Positions 9,726 to 18,793 of a DNA stretch of 64,000 bases are shown piece after piece. The stretch is from Aurantiacibacter atlanticus (lineage in GTDB: Bacteria; Pseudomonadota; Alphaproteobacteria; Sphingomonadales; Sphingomonadaceae). The translations under genes were made by a program, and so were the position numbers. Positions within the stretch are counted from its first letter, which is position 1; every line of letters begins with the position of its first letter. The stretch covers positions 372,001 through 436,000 of the forward strand of contig NZ_CP011310.1 of NCBI RefSeq assembly GCF_001077815.2, given 5' to 3'. The notes under the pieces are model-generated. The model ran no database searches and had not been told where the DNA came from. It saw nothing but the letters and a program-made list of their open reading frames with translations.

Positions 9726-10016
9726 ATGTCGCGCATTTGCGAACTTACCGGCAAGGGCCGTCAGGTCGGCCACAATGTGAGCCACGCCAATAACAAGACC
9801 AAGCGTGTCTTCCTGCCCAACCTGCAGAAGGTCACCCTGTTGAGCGAGAAGCTGGATCGCAGCTTCAAGTTCCGCGTGTCCACCAATGGTCTGCGCTCGG
9901 TTGAGCATAATGGCGGCCTGGACAATTGGTTGATCAAGACCAGCGACGAAAAGCTGTCCGTCCGCGCTCTCAAGGTGAAGCGCGAATTGAAGAAGGCGAT
10001 GGGCGAAGCGGCCTGA
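9726..10016 (+). CDS. rpmB: 50S ribosomal protein L28
   Basis: A 96-residue basic protein. Its start ([20 protein letters not shown]) and the [13 protein letters not shown] block are diagnostic of L28, a component of the large ribosomal subunit. The length matches the alphaproteobacterial form. It is a single-gene transcript: its own promoter lies upstream and a strong intrinsic terminator follows at 10061-10093. ACGAGAG upstream of the ATG is a plausible ribosome binding site. Confidence 0.96.
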   Translation: MSRICELTGKGRQVGHNVSHANNKTKRVFLPNLQKVTLLSEKLDRSFKFRVSTNGLRSVEHNGGLDNWLIKTSDEKLSVRALKVKRELKKAMGEAA

Positions 10017-10049
10017 ACCGCCTTTTTCGGGCCCATCGCCCGGATCAGT

Positions 10050-11099
10050 TTAAGGATTTGAAGGCGCGCGGGGTATTTCCTCGCGCGCTTTTTCGTGCGC
10101 ATCTGGCGCAGCCCACACCAGTTTCGCTAGCAATGTCCGCTGGAACGAGGCCCGGTTATCGTCTGCTATGATCCACAGCACTATGGCGCCATCATCCTGC
10201 GGTGCGATTGCCAACCCCTCGTAATTTTCTCTCGGCAATAGCGTGTCGAGATTGACCAGCATGCTGATTGGCAGATCGTGACCAGCGGCAAGATCGCGCG
10301 GATCGCCAATGGCAAGCGCTGCGGTGAATGGGGGATAGCCAAAGGCCAAGCGGCGCAGCAATATCAGCACGCGTCCATCGGGCAGTGTAGCAAGATCGGT
10401 TGCTGCATAATCGCCGGGCAATTCATAACGAAATTCGAATGAGGCGACATCACCTGTTGGATCGCCATCAAAGACAAGCCCTGTGTTGCTGGCTTCCTGC
10501 AAAACGATAAAGCGGCCGTCCGGCAGCCGTTCCATCGCCTCTGCTCCTGAATTTGCAGGCCAGTCCCGCCATTCAGGTGGCTCGCGCAAGGCTTCCAATT
10601 CACTGGCAACCGAATAGCGGATGATCGCATTGCTGTTTTCGAAAGCCAGCCAGTAAGACCCCGTCGATTCATCATGTGCTGCGGCTTCGATATCGGGAAT
10701 TGTCCCGCGCAACCGGCCCCTGTTCCCTACTCTTGAGAGCCGCGGTGTCTGACGGCTCTGCCCGTCCGGTGCACTAAGGATCAGTCTGCTCCCGCGATCG
10801 GAAAACGCCCACAGGTCCGCTTTGCCAGCCCCCGGCACGAGAAGAGCCGAATATCCGCCGAACTCGATATTGGGGCTGGTCAAGTGCCACACCCCTTCAC
10901 GCCTGAAGCCGTTGGCACTCACGGTTTCCGGCAAGTCACTTACCGCCTCCACATACAGATTATCGTCAAAATTCTGCGGAAGTTCGGTTCGGATGAATGT
11001 GCCGGGGGCCAGCGACAAGGCCAGCGCAAGCGCGGCAAGAAGACGCTTTGCGCGAATACGGCCCCCCGTCAGCCGCGAATCGGCGTGTGGCGCGAACAT
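10050..11099 (-). CDS. Esterase-like activity of phytase family protein
   Basis: A 349-residue protein with a signal-anchor-like segment at about residues 18-35 (AKRLLAALALALSLAPGTF). The rest resembles the phytase-like domain family (PF13449-type beta-propeller): FGGYSALLV, LWAFSDRGSR, DIEAAAHDESTGSYWLAFEN and RLPDGRFIVLQEA. Enzyme activity is not established for most members. It lies 13 nt downstream of the M23 lipoprotein gene on the same strand, so both are probably co-transcribed with DUF2093. Its last 44 nt overlap the rpmB terminator on the other strand. Confidence 0.75.
   Translation of the reverse strand: MFAPHADSRLTGGRIRAKRLLAALALALSLAPGTFIRTELPQNFDDNLYVEAVSDLPETVSANGFRREGVWHLTSPNIEFGGYSALLVPGAGKADLWAFSDRGSRLILSAPDGQSRQTPRLSRVGNRGRLRGTIPDIEAAAHDESTGSYWLAFENSNAIIRYSVASELEALREPPEWRDWPANSGAEAMERLPDGRFIVLQEASNTGLVFDGDPTGDVASFEFRYELPGDYAATDLATLPDGRVLILLRRLAFGYPPFTAALAIGDPRDLAAGHDLPISMLVNLDTLLPRENYEGLAIAPQDDGAIVLWIIADDNRASFQRTLLAKLVWAAPDAHEKAREEIPRAPSNP
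10061..10093 (+). terminator. Intrinsic terminator of rpmB
   Basis: A GC-rich stem pairs 10064-10073 with 10079-10088 around a 5-nt TATTT loop, with two or three further A-T and G-U pairs, followed by TTTTT. It reads on the plus strand about 45 nt after rpmB. It lies inside the 3' end of the convergent phytase-like gene. Confidence 0.8.
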
Positions 11100-11112
11100 G
11101 CCTGTGCAGCGA

Positions 11113-12060
11113 TCACGGCATCGGTCCGACGAACAGCAATGGATCGAGCCGGGAAAGGTGCCACTTGATACTCCAATGCAGATGCGGGCCGGTTGTCCTG
11201 CCTGTCGCCCCGACCAATCCCAGCCGCTCCCCCTGCCGGACCTGTTGGCCTTCGGTCACGAAAATTTGCGAAGCATGGAGAAAGGCGCTGTTGAGGCCGG
11301 CACCGTGATCGACAATAATCAGATGCCCTTCAAGACTGAATTCATCGCGCGCGGCCAGTGTTACAACGCCATCCGCCGGGGCGACGAAAGGCGTGCCAGC
11401 GCCGGGGGCGATATCGAGGCCGGAATGATAGCTGCCCGGTTCTCCGCGGTACACACGCTGCGAACCGAATCGGCCGGAAATGCGCCCTGTGACCGGCCAG
11501 ATGAAATCCTGCTGCCACCCGTCCGACGGCGAATTTGCAGTGCGCGCATCCCATATTGCATCGAGTTCAGGCTGGCGGCGACGCATGAAGGCCTCGCTCG
11601 CTCCGCTTGGACGCCGTGCAACATTGATATGCTCAATGTCCCAATCACGCGGGGACACGCCCACGGGGCTGCGCACAGTGCGCCCATCAGCCAAACTGGC
11701 AACCAGTTCGCTAGTGTTTTTGGCATCGCGATCAAATGCGGCGAAGAAGCGCCCCTGTTCATCCAACGCAAGCTCCTGCTCGCCAAGGCGCGCAGATACG
11801 GTGCCGTCAGGCGCCTGTCCGCGCAGCCAACCTCCTTGCGTCAACGCGCCATCAAACACGAATGTGGTGGGTCCAGCCGGCGGCGGCGATGGTTGCGGCG
11901 CTGGCATTGACGTGGGGGTAGGGGCAGGCGTTACGATTGGCTGCACTACCTCGGTTGGACCGGCCGATGCGCCAGAAGCATCGTCCGCTTGCGGAACCAC
12001 GGTGCAACCTGTCACCAAAAAGGCCGCGGCGGCGGCGAACCTCTTGGGAAAAGAGATCAC
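11113..12060 (-). CDS. M23 family metallopeptidase lipoprotein (LytM/murein endopeptidase)
   Basis: A 315-residue protein from GTG 12060. That start forms a GTGA overlap with the DUF2093 stop and puts a lipobox (FLVTGC) at residues 15-20. A Pro/Ala/Thr-rich linker follows. The C-terminal LytM domain has HSGLDIAPG (first zinc His and Asp), HGAGLNSAFLH and TTGPHLHW (HxH). These residues fit an active peptidoglycan DD-endopeptidase in the periplasm. A longer frame reaches 12129 but would bury the signal peptide. Confidence 0.87.
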   Translation of the reverse strand: MISFPKRFAAAAAFLVTGCTVVPQADDASGASAGPTEVVQPIVTPAPTPTSMPAPQPSPPPAGPTTFVFDGALTQGGWLRGQAPDGTVSARLGEQELALDEQGRFFAAFDRDAKNTSELVASLADGRTVRSPVGVSPRDWDIEHINVARRPSGASEAFMRRRQPELDAIWDARTANSPSDGWQQDFIWPVTGRISGRFGSQRVYRGEPGSYHSGLDIAPGAGTPFVAPADGVVTLAARDEFSLEGHLIIVDHGAGLNSAFLHASQIFVTEGQQVRQGERLGLVGATGRTTGPHLHWSIKWHLSRLDPLLFVGPMP

Positions 12061-12260
12061 TTGGCGTCGAGTACGCGGCGCGTGGCGAGATCGGGGCTGG
12101 CATAAGCCTCCTGCAAATCCACGCTCCAATATCGTAATTCTTCCAGCGGTACGGACATTCCGCTGACCGCGCAGGTCACGAAGTGGCCGGGGCGGATCAC
12201 GCGAAAGCCATTGGGGCCATAAAGCAGTGTGGCGGCGTTTTCAGAGGAGTTCATCAACAT
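12057..12260 (-). CDS. DUF2093 domain protein
   Basis: A 67-residue protein that is almost entirely the DUF2093 domain: LYGPNGFRVIRPGHFVTCAV, then PLEELRYWSVDLQEAYAS. The function is unknown. The family is restricted to alphaproteobacteria as far as I know, which supports the taxonomic call. A second in-frame ATG at 12254 is possible. The gene lies 26 nt after xseA and overlaps the M23 lipoprotein start by 4 nt (GTGA), so xseA, DUF2093 and M23 probably form one transcript. Confidence 0.85.
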   Translation of the reverse strand: MLMNSSENAATLLYGPNGFRVIRPGHFVTCAVSGMSVPLEELRYWSVDLQEAYASPDLATRRVLDAK

Positions 12261-12286
12261 GCGACCTATCTAGGGATAGCTTTTGC

Positions 12287-13735
12287 TCAAAGCAATTTTG
12301 GTTGGCTGCTTTCAGACCGCGATCCGGCCAGTTTGCGCGACTTTCGCGGGTTTTCACCGGGGATTACGTTGATCGTGCCATCGGCAAATTTGATGCCCAG
12401 GCTGGCTTGCCTTCCTGCTTCGGCAGCGTTTGTGACTGCCTTGCCCGTGCTATCAAGCACCATGGCGTATCCGCGCGAGAGGGGCTTTTCCGGATGCAAT
12501 TGGCCAGCGAGCCGCGCCAGAGCGTCCAACCGCTCTCTACCCTCGGCGATCGAGCGTGTGACCAGCGCAGGCCCGAGACGCATTGAACCGAGATGCTGCG
12601 ATGCCTCGCGCAGATTGCGTTGCAGGATTGTTGGCGAAAGGCGAAGCTGACTCAGCTTTTCACGCCCCTGGGCTGCCCGGTCAAGCAAGCCGCGTCGCAG
12701 CCTTTCGCCAGCTTCATCGAGCCGCTGGACCTGCGATTGCAACAACTGCTCTTGCGTCGGCATGCGCGCCATCCTCGTTTCAAGCCGTTCGCGACCAAGA
12801 TCCACAGGTCGGCGCGCATTCTTGCGCTGGCGCAGGGTGAGATCATCAATTTGCGCTGCAATCTCGCGCAGGACAGGCACAGCAATTTCGGCGGCGGCCG
12901 TTGGCGTAGGCGCGCGTCTGTCGGCTGCAAAGTCGCACAGCGTGGTATCGGTTTCATGCCCTACCGCGCTGATGACAGGTATCGGTGATTGCGCCACGGC
13001 GCGCACTACCTCCTCCTCATTAAACGCCCACAAATCCTCGATCGATCCGCCACCGCGCGCCACGATGAGCAGATCGGGCCGAGGCACGGGCCCACCAGCC
13101 GCCAATGCGCCAAAACCGCGCACAGCCGCAGCCACCTGCCCGGCAGCAGCATCCCCCTGCACCAATACGGGCCAGACCAGCACATGGGCGGGAAAGCGAT
13201 CCTCCAGCCGATGCAGAATATCGCGAATTACCGCGCCCGTAGGAGAGGTAACGACACCGATCACCCGGGGCGCATGGGGCAGAGCGCGTTTTTTCTCGGG
13301 CGCGAATAGTCCCTCGGCCTCGAAACGCTGACGATTCTTCTCCAGCAGAGCGAGGAGAGCGCCCTCGCCCGCGATCTCCATCCGTTCGACCACGATCTGA
13401 TATTTGGAGCGGCCCGGAAACGTCGTCAGCTTGCCAGTGGCAACAACTTCAATGCCATCTTCAGGCTTGAACGGCAGGCGTGCAGTGCTGCCCTTCCACA
13501 TCACTGCATCCAGGACGGCTTTTTCGTCCTTGAGGCTCATGTAAAGATGGCCGGAAGCTGCACGCTTCACGCCGGAAAGTTCACCGCGCAGGCGCACGAA
13601 GCCGAAACGGTCCTCCACCGTGCGCTTGAGAGCTTGTGAAATCTCGGTAATGGTCAGCGGCGCGGAATTGTCGCCTTCGCGCGATGCCGCTACCAGCCTC
13701 GCGTCATTATCATCGTATGGAGAATTGCCAGCCAT
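12287..13735 (-). CDS. xseA: Exodeoxyribonuclease VII large subunit
   Basis: A 482-residue protein. The N-terminal OB fold carries [11 protein letters not shown] and [20 protein letters not shown]. The catalytic region has [36 protein letters not shown] and [23 protein letters not shown] (split over the motif). ExoVII degrades single-stranded DNA processively and needs the small subunit XseB, which is not in the window. Start ATG 13735 has CCAGGA about 6 nt upstream. A longer frame to 13810 would run deep into purD. The start codon overlaps that of divergent purD in a shared CATG. Confidence 0.93.
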   Translation of the reverse strand: MAGNSPYDDNDARLVAASREGDNSAPLTITEISQALKRTVEDRFGFVRLRGELSGVKRAASGHLYMSLKDEKAVLDAVMWKGSTARLPFKPEDGIEVVATGKLTTFPGRSKYQIVVERMEIAGEGALLALLEKNRQRFEAEGLFAPEKKRALPHAPRVIGVVTSPTGAVIRDILHRLEDRFPAHVLVWPVLVQGDAAAGQVAAAVRGFGALAAGGPVPRPDLLIVARGGGSIEDLWAFNEEEVVRAVAQSPIPVISAVGHETDTTLCDFAADRRAPTPTAAAEIAVPVLREIAAQIDDLTLRQRKNARRPVDLGRERLETRMARMPTQEQLLQSQVQRLDEAGERLRRGLLDRAAQGREKLSQLRLSPTILQRNLREASQHLGSMRLGPALVTRSIAEGRERLDALARLAGQLHPEKPLSRGYAMVLDSTGKAVTNAAEAGRQASLGIKFADGTINVIPGENPRKSRKLAGSRSESSQPKLL

Positions 13736-15023
13736 GAATATCCTGGTTTTGGGTTCGGGCGGCCGCGAACATGCCCTGTGCTGGAAGCTGGCGCAATCCA
13801 GAGCAATCAAAAGCGAAGGCGGTACGCTTTACGTATCCCCCGGCAATCCGGGCATGGAAGATGTGGCAAGGATCACGCTGGTCGATGTAACGCATCACGC
13901 AGACGTAATAGCCTTCGCAAAAAAGCACGATATCGGCCTTGTCGTTATTGGTCCCGAAGCACCATTGGTAGATGGGTTGGCCGATAGCCTGCGCGATGCG
14001 AATATCGCCAGTTTCGGCCCTTCGGCACAGGCGGCGCAGCTGGAAGGCAGCAAGGCCTTTACCAAGGCCCTGTGTGACAAGGCGGGCATCCCTACTGCAG
14101 CCTATGTGCGCTGTACCACACTGGAAGAAGGCAGGCAGGCGCTCAACACATTTGCTCCGCCCTTTGTGTTGAAGGCGGACGGGCTGGCCGCGGGCAAAGG
14201 CGTGGTCATCGCCGAATCAGCGGAACACGCGGAAGAAGCGCTGGCGGATATGCTTGGCGGCGCATTTGGCGAAGCGGGCGCAGAAGTAGTGATTGAAGAA
14301 TTCATGCATGGCGAGGAAGCGAGCTTCTTTGCCCTGACCGATGGCGAGGCGGTGATCCCTTTTGGGACCGCGCAGGATCACAAACGCGTAGGAGAAGGCG
14401 ACACCGGGCCCAATACCGGCGGCATGGGTGCCTATTCCCCCGCCCGCGTGCTGACAGATGCGCAGCTGGCTGAAACGATGGACAGGATCATTCTCCCCAC
14501 AGTCCGACAGATGAAGGAAGACGGCATGCCTTATTGCGGCGTGCTTTATGCCGGGCTGATGTTGACCGATGAAGGCGTGAAGCTGGTAGAATACAACTGC
14601 CGTTTCGGCGATCCTGAATGTCAGGTGCTAATGATGCGGCTGGATAGCGATCTGGCCGATTACATGCTTGCCTGTGCCCATGGCACCCTTGGCGAGCAGA
14701 TGGCACCACACTTCGATAATGCGACCGCGATGACCGTGGTAATGGCTGCCAATGGCTATCCTGGCACACCGAAAAAAGGCGGCATCATAGACCTCACCGG
14801 CGTTGCAGAGAGTGACACCGTCAAGGTCTTCCATGCGGGCACCAGCTTGCAGACTGACGGAAAACTCATCGCCAATGGCGGCCGCGTGCTCAATGTGACG
14901 GCGCTTGGCGCTGACACCAGCGCAGCGCGCGATGCCGCCTACAAGGCGGTGGAAGAGGTCAAATTCCCGGACGGCTTTTACCGCACGGACATTGGCTATC
15001 GCGAAATCGCGCGCGAACAATAG
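13734..15023 (+). CDS. purD: Phosphoribosylamine-glycine ligase (GAR synthetase)
   Basis: A 429-residue ATP-grasp enzyme that joins phosphoribosylamine and glycine in purine synthesis. Motifs are [20 protein letters not shown] at the start, [23 protein letters not shown] and the GARS signature RFGDPECQ. The in-frame extension to 13620 lies inside xseA and lacks homology, so ATG 13734 is chosen. GGAGAA at about 13719-13724 is the likely ribosome binding site. That site lies within the first codons of xseA, because the two genes start head to head. Confidence 0.95.
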   Translation: MNILVLGSGGREHALCWKLAQSRAIKSEGGTLYVSPGNPGMEDVARITLVDVTHHADVIAFAKKHDIGLVVIGPEAPLVDGLADSLRDANIASFGPSAQAAQLEGSKAFTKALCDKAGIPTAAYVRCTTLEEGRQALNTFAPPFVLKADGLAAGKGVVIAESAEHAEEALADMLGGAFGEAGAEVVIEEFMHGEEASFFALTDGEAVIPFGTAQDHKRVGEGDTGPNTGGMGAYSPARVLTDAQLAETMDRIILPTVRQMKEDGMPYCGVLYAGLMLTDEGVKLVEYNCRFGDPECQVLMMRLDSDLADYMLACAHGTLGEQMAPHFDNATAMTVVMAANGYPGTPKKGGIIDLTGVAESDTVKVFHAGTSLQTDGKLIANGGRVLNVTALGADTSAARDAAYKAVEEVKFPDGFYRTDIGYREIAREQ

Positions 15024-15150
15024 CGCTTATTGCGAGCACCCGTCTGGGCGCACTCAATTACAATGTGCGTCCTACGCTTTAAGGGAGGAACCTCTTCAAC
15101 AAGCCGCGCACCGATCTTCGTCCATGGCGTTTTCCCGCAACAGCCAGAAT
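15020..15150 (-). ncRNA. Candidate 6S RNA (SsrS-like)
   Basis: This is the gap between purD and the kinase gene, read on the minus strand. A closing stem pairs a TTGCGGG near the 5' side with CTCGCAA near the 3' side. A second stem pairs GTGCG with CGCAC, and an inner GAGG/CCTC hairpin sits between. The segment CCTTAAA...GACGCACATT...TTGA resembles, by eye, the 3' half of E. coli 6S RNA. 6S binds RNA polymerase holoenzyme in stationary phase. Boundaries are approximate, and this rests on remembered similarity plus pairing. Confidence 0.4.
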
Positions 15151-15153
15151 GGG

Positions 15154-16146
15154 CTAGAGCTTTTCGGCCATGAGCTTGGTGAGTTGTGCCTCGGGACGCG
15201 GGCCGTAATGGCTGATGACTTCGGCCGCAGCAATGGCACCGCGCCTCAGGCACATGCCAAGCGGTTCGCCACGCGCATGGCCGGACAGGAAGCCGGCGGC
15301 AAACTGATCGCCTGCCCCGGTGGTATCCACGACCTTTGCAACGGGATCGGCCTCAGTTTCCGCACGCTCGCCATTGGCAACGGCGATCGCCCCCTTTTCA
15401 CTGCGCGTCGCCACCAGCACGGGCACCTTGCCCGCCACGGCGTTTACGCCCGTGTCAAAATCGCTTTCGCCGGTCAGCGTTGCCAGTTCATGTTCATTGA
15501 CGAACAGGATATCGATCAGCCCTTCGTCAATCATGGCACGGAAATCATCGCCATGCCTTTCGATAACGAAGCTTTCACTGGCAGTGAAGGCGATCGTGCG
15601 TCCGGCAGCGCGCGCCACCTCGATGGCGCGGCGCATGGCCCGGCGTGGTTCTTCCGGGTCCCACAAATAGCCTTCCAGATACAGAATCGCGCCGCTCGCA
15701 ATCAGGTCTTCATCCAGCGCGGAGGCAGGGAGGAACTGGCCTGCACCAAGGAAGGTGTTCATCGTCCGCTCGCCATCGGGAGTGACGAAAATCATCACGC
15801 GCCCCGTGGCGGGTTCACCGCTGCGCGCGGGCGTATCGAAATCAATGCCGGTGGCGCGCATGTCATGGCGGAAGACCTCGCCCAACTGATCATCGGCAAC
15901 CTGCCCGATAAAAGCGCATTGCAGGCCAAGCGTGCTCAATCCTGCCAGCGTATTCGCTGCCGAACCGCCGGAAAGCTCGCGCGCGGGCGGCATGGCGTCA
16001 TATAATTCGGTGGCGCGCGCTTCATCGATCAGCGTCATGCCACCGCGATTTAGGCCAAGATCCTCGATGAGTTCATCCGTGCAGGAAGCGATTACATCAA
16101 CCACGGCATTTCCAATGGCGATAACGTCGTAGCGGGGGGCAGTCAT
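15154..16146 (-). CDS. Adenosine kinase / PfkB-family sugar kinase
   Basis: A 330-residue ribokinase-fold kinase. Features are IGNAVVDVIA at the N-terminus, GGSAANTLAGLSTLG (substrate binding) and the PfkB signature DTTGAGDQFAAGFLSG with the catalytic Asp. The closest annotations in alphaproteobacteria are adenosine kinase, which makes AMP from adenosine; another nucleoside or sugar substrate cannot be excluded. Start ATG 16146 has AGGAG 6 nt upstream, so the in-frame extension to 16233 is not used. Its 3' end adjoins the candidate 6S RNA. Confidence 0.8.
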   Translation of the reverse strand: MTAPRYDVIAIGNAVVDVIASCTDELIEDLGLNRGGMTLIDEARATELYDAMPPARELSGGSAANTLAGLSTLGLQCAFIGQVADDQLGEVFRHDMRATGIDFDTPARSGEPATGRVMIFVTPDGERTMNTFLGAGQFLPASALDEDLIASGAILYLEGYLWDPEEPRRAMRRAIEVARAAGRTIAFTASESFVIERHGDDFRAMIDEGLIDILFVNEHELATLTGESDFDTGVNAVAGKVPVLVATRSEKGAIAVANGERAETEADPVAKVVDTTGAGDQFAAGFLSGHARGEPLGMCLRRGAIAAAEVISHYGPRPEAQLTKLMAEKL

Positions 16147-16239
16147 GTCGTCTCCTGAAGGGGGCAAAGGTCCGTTTTCTGGCAGCATTGGCCGGATCGG
16201 CGTTGACTTGGCCGAAGGGCCGCGCAATCGCAAGCGGTG

Positions 16240-16959
16240 ATGGCATCACGTCCTGCATCGCTTTCCGCATCATTGGCGCTGGCTTTCGGGCAATTGTTCG
16301 ATGGTGCGGTGCTTCGCATTTTGTTGAAGAGCCTCGGCGTTACGCTGATTGTGTTTATTATCTTGGCCACTTGCGGCTGGTTCACGGTCGACTGGGCCTT
16401 GACCCGCAGCGGACTGGACGATGGCCTGTTTGCAGGGGCCGAGGCATTGCGCGGGGCGCTCTCTTTCCTCCTAGCAGTAGTCGGTCTGTGGTTAACCTGG
16501 CGCATCGTGGCGATGGGCGTCGTACAATTCTTTGCCGACGAAGTGGTGGTGGCGGTAGAGCGCCAACATTATCCGGAAGAAGCGAGCATGGCGCGCGATC
16601 TGTCATTTGCCGAACAGGCAAGGAACGCCGGACGCGCAGCAGCACGCGCACTCCTCTCAAATCTGATCGCCATACCATTTGCGCTGGCGCTGATGTTCAC
16701 CGGTGTTGGCACTTTCGCAGTGTTCTGGCTGGTCAATGCAGTGCTTCTGGGGCGCGAATTGCAGGACATGGTGTGGCTGCGACACCGGCAAGGCGTGCAG
16801 CAAGCGCCGCCGATAGGCCGGGGCCAGCGTTTCGTGATGGGCGGATTGTTCGCCGGTATGCTGGCAGTGCCTTTCATCAATTTTCTCGCGCCCGTACTCG
16901 GCGCGGCGAGTGCTACACATCTTGTTCATCGAACCAACCGCAGGAAAAGTTCTACCTGA
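16240..16959 (+). CDS. EI24 domain membrane protein (CysZ-like)
   Basis: A 239-residue membrane protein with about four hydrophobic helices (about residues 25-55, 72-95, 140-165 and 195-220) and the EI24/CysZ family look: LKSLGVTLIVFIILA and FWLVNAVLLGRELQDMVWLRH. CysZ is a sulfate transporter, but for this branch the substrate is not known. A GTG lies immediately before the chosen ATG. A lipoprotein gene starts 1 nt after the stop, so the two are co-transcribed. Confidence 0.75.
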   Translation: MASRPASLSASLALAFGQLFDGAVLRILLKSLGVTLIVFIILATCGWFTVDWALTRSGLDDGLFAGAEALRGALSFLLAVVGLWLTWRIVAMGVVQFFADEVVVAVERQHYPEEASMARDLSFAEQARNAGRAAARALLSNLIAIPFALALMFTGVGTFAVFWLVNAVLLGRELQDMVWLRHRQGVQQAPPIGRGQRFVMGGLFAGMLAVPFINFLAPVLGAASATHLVHRTNRRKSST

Positions 16960-16960
16960 T

Positions 16961-17386
16961 ATGCGCCTGTTCCCTCTGCTCTCCTTCAGCCTCCTTCTGT
17001 CCGCCTGCGCCACCGTTGTGCCACAGCAGGCTCCGCCAGCGCCGCAGCGCCCCGTCGACGCCGGGCAGATTCCCCCCAGCCAGCCGCAAACACCCGTCTC
17101 TGGATTCCGTCAGCCACGGATTATGGAGGGCTCCGGTTATAGCGGCGTTATCCGCGAGGATGCGGGGACGTTGCAGCGTCGTTTCGGCCAGCCGCGCCTG
17201 AATGTGGTCGAAGGCGATATGCGTAAACTGCAATTTGCTGGAGAGGCATGCGTGCTCGATATTTTTCTGTATCCACTCTCCCCCGGCGCAACTCCGGTCG
17301 CAACCTGGATCGAGGCACGACGCGGATCAGATGGTGCAGCAGTCGACAGGCAGGCTTGCATTCGGGCGCTTTCGTCCCGGCGGTAA
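16961..17386 (+). CDS. Predicted lipoprotein of unknown function
   Basis: A 141-residue protein with a clear lipoprotein signal: MRLFPLLSFSLLLSACA, lipobox LLSAC at about residues 12-16. A Pro/Gln-rich linker follows, then a small domain with SGVIREDAGTLQRRFGQPRL and ACVLDIFLYPLSPGATP. I do not recognise a named family. AGGAAAAG lies 11 nt upstream of the ATG. It is 1 nt downstream of the EI24 membrane protein gene, which suggests a shared envelope role. Confidence 0.7.
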   Translation: MRLFPLLSFSLLLSACATVVPQQAPPAPQRPVDAGQIPPSQPQTPVSGFRQPRIMEGSGYSGVIREDAGTLQRRFGQPRLNVVEGDMRKLQFAGEACVLDIFLYPLSPGATPVATWIEARRGSDGAAVDRQACIRALSSRR

Positions 17387-17463
17387 GCCCATGCGGCCAT
17401 GGTAACGCGAATTTAAGGCTGTTCGACCATAGCGGCATAGGAACGGAGGGAATTTCGAGACCT

Positions 17464-18405
17464 ATGAGCATGCATTTCGCCGATATCGCCCGCCAGGCTG
17501 CCCAGGACGGCGGCATTTCGCGTGAGGAAATCCTCGCCATGCGCCACGCCGGTTGGGCCGATGGCCGCATGACCCGCGCGGAGGCCGAAGCGATTTTCGC
17601 AGCACAGCACGCAACGAGCAATCCCAGCACCGAATGGAGCGATTTCTTCGTCGAAGCGATCCAGCAGCATGTTCTCGAAGGCAGCGAGCCACGCGGCTAT
17701 GCCAGCGAAGATGAAGCGCGCTGGCTCGTCGATCAGGTTCGCGCCGACGGCAAGGTCTGCTCGATGACCGAACTCGAAGTTCTCACCCGCATCATCGAAA
17801 AGGCGCAGAATGTCCCGGAAATGCTCAAGGATTACGTCCTTGATGTTCTGGAAAACGAGGTTCTGACCGGCACCGGTCCCACCCGCGACGGTGGCGAATT
17901 GTCGGATACGCATGTAAGCGAAGCCGAATGCAAGCTGGTCCGGCGGGTCATTTTCGGCCAGGCAAGCGATCGTCCTGCGGCCGTTAGCCGCCGCGAAGCC
18001 GAAGTGCTTTTCCGCCTGAAGGATAAGACCGAACACGCCGCCAACGCGCCTGAACTCAAGCGCTTGTTCGTGCAGGGTGTAGGAAATTACCTGATGGGAT
18101 TTTCCAGCGCTTCGGGCCAGATCAGCCGAGAACGCGCGATCGAACTGGAAGCTTTTGTGGCAGACAACTCGGCCAGCGTTGGTCGCTTCATGGGTGAGAT
18201 GGCCGTTGCCGCACCCAATGCCTTTGGCGTGATTTTCGGCAAGAAATCCAGTGCGCCCAGCCGACAGGACCAAGTGGCCAGCGATGCTGCAGTCACTTCA
18301 AGTGAAAACGAATGGCTCGATGCGCAAATCGCGCTCAACGGCAAGGTCGATGCATATGATCAGGCATTGCTGGATTTCATCGCTGAGGAATATAGCGCGG
18401 CCTGA
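17464..18405 (+). CDS. Conserved protein with internal duplication, unknown function
   Basis: A 313-residue, acidic, mostly helical protein without a signal peptide or membrane segment. It appears to be a tandem duplication. Residues about 38-125 run from TRAEAEAIFAAQ through DFFVEAIQQHVLEG to WLVDQVRADGKV. The second half repeats SRREAEVLFRLKD, LFVQGVGNYLMG and EWLDAQIALNGKV. The DGKV/NGKV turns recall EF-hand or TerB-like acidic helices, but that is inference. The frame extends upstream to 17248 inside the lipoprotein gene; ATG 17464 is chosen because homologous composition begins there. Convergent with sufA. Confidence 0.6.
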   Translation: MSMHFADIARQAAQDGGISREEILAMRHAGWADGRMTRAEAEAIFAAQHATSNPSTEWSDFFVEAIQQHVLEGSEPRGYASEDEARWLVDQVRADGKVCSMTELEVLTRIIEKAQNVPEMLKDYVLDVLENEVLTGTGPTRDGGELSDTHVSEAECKLVRRVIFGQASDRPAAVSRREAEVLFRLKDKTEHAANAPELKRLFVQGVGNYLMGFSSASGQISRERAIELEAFVADNSASVGRFMGEMAVAAPNAFGVIFGKKSSAPSRQDQVASDAAVTSSENEWLDAQIALNGKVDAYDQALLDFIAEEYSAA

Positions 18406-18433
18406 AGATCTGTCGGGATGAGGGGCAAAGCCC

Positions 18434-18793
18434 CTAAACCATGAAGCTTTCGCCGCAGCCGCATGCACCCTTGGCGTTGGGATTTTCAAAAACGAAGCCC
18501 GCGGTGAAATCATCTTCCACCCAGTCCATCGTGCTGCCTATCAGGTAAAGCACGCTTGCGCCGTCAATGTAAAATATGCCGCCGGGCGTTTCGATCTTCT
18601 CGTCGAATGCCGTTTCTTCAGTGACGTAATCTACCGAATAGGCAAGGCCCGAGCATCCACGGCGCGGTGTCGACAGCTTGACACCAATGGCACCTTCGGG
18701 AGCCTTCGCCATCAATGCAGCCACGCGTTCTTCCGCGCTTTGAGTCAGGATAACGGCAGCCTTGGGCGCCGGACGGGTTCTGGTATCGCTCAT
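18434..18793 (-). CDS. sufA: SUF-operon A-type Fe-S carrier (HesB/IscA family)
   Basis: A 119-residue A-type carrier. The three conserved cysteines are in RRGCSGLAYSV (Cys about 47) and CGCGESF near the C-terminus. It receives an Fe-S cluster from the SufBCD scaffold and passes it to apo-proteins. It is the last gene of the SUF operon. Start ATG 18793 overlaps the sufT stop by 1 nt (TGATG), so the longer frame to 18859 is not needed. Confidence 0.9.
   Translation of the reverse strand: MSDTRTRPAPKAAVILTQSAEERVAALMAKAPEGAIGVKLSTPRRGCSGLAYSVDYVTEETAFDEKIETPGGIFYIDGASVLYLIGSTMDWVEDDFTAGFVFENPNAKGACGCGESFMV

Noticed and set aside
18421..18436. GGGGC-AAA-GCCCC hairpin as a terminator between the duplicated-protein gene and sufA
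   Set aside because: Only 6 bp, a 3-nt loop and no U-tract on either strand.
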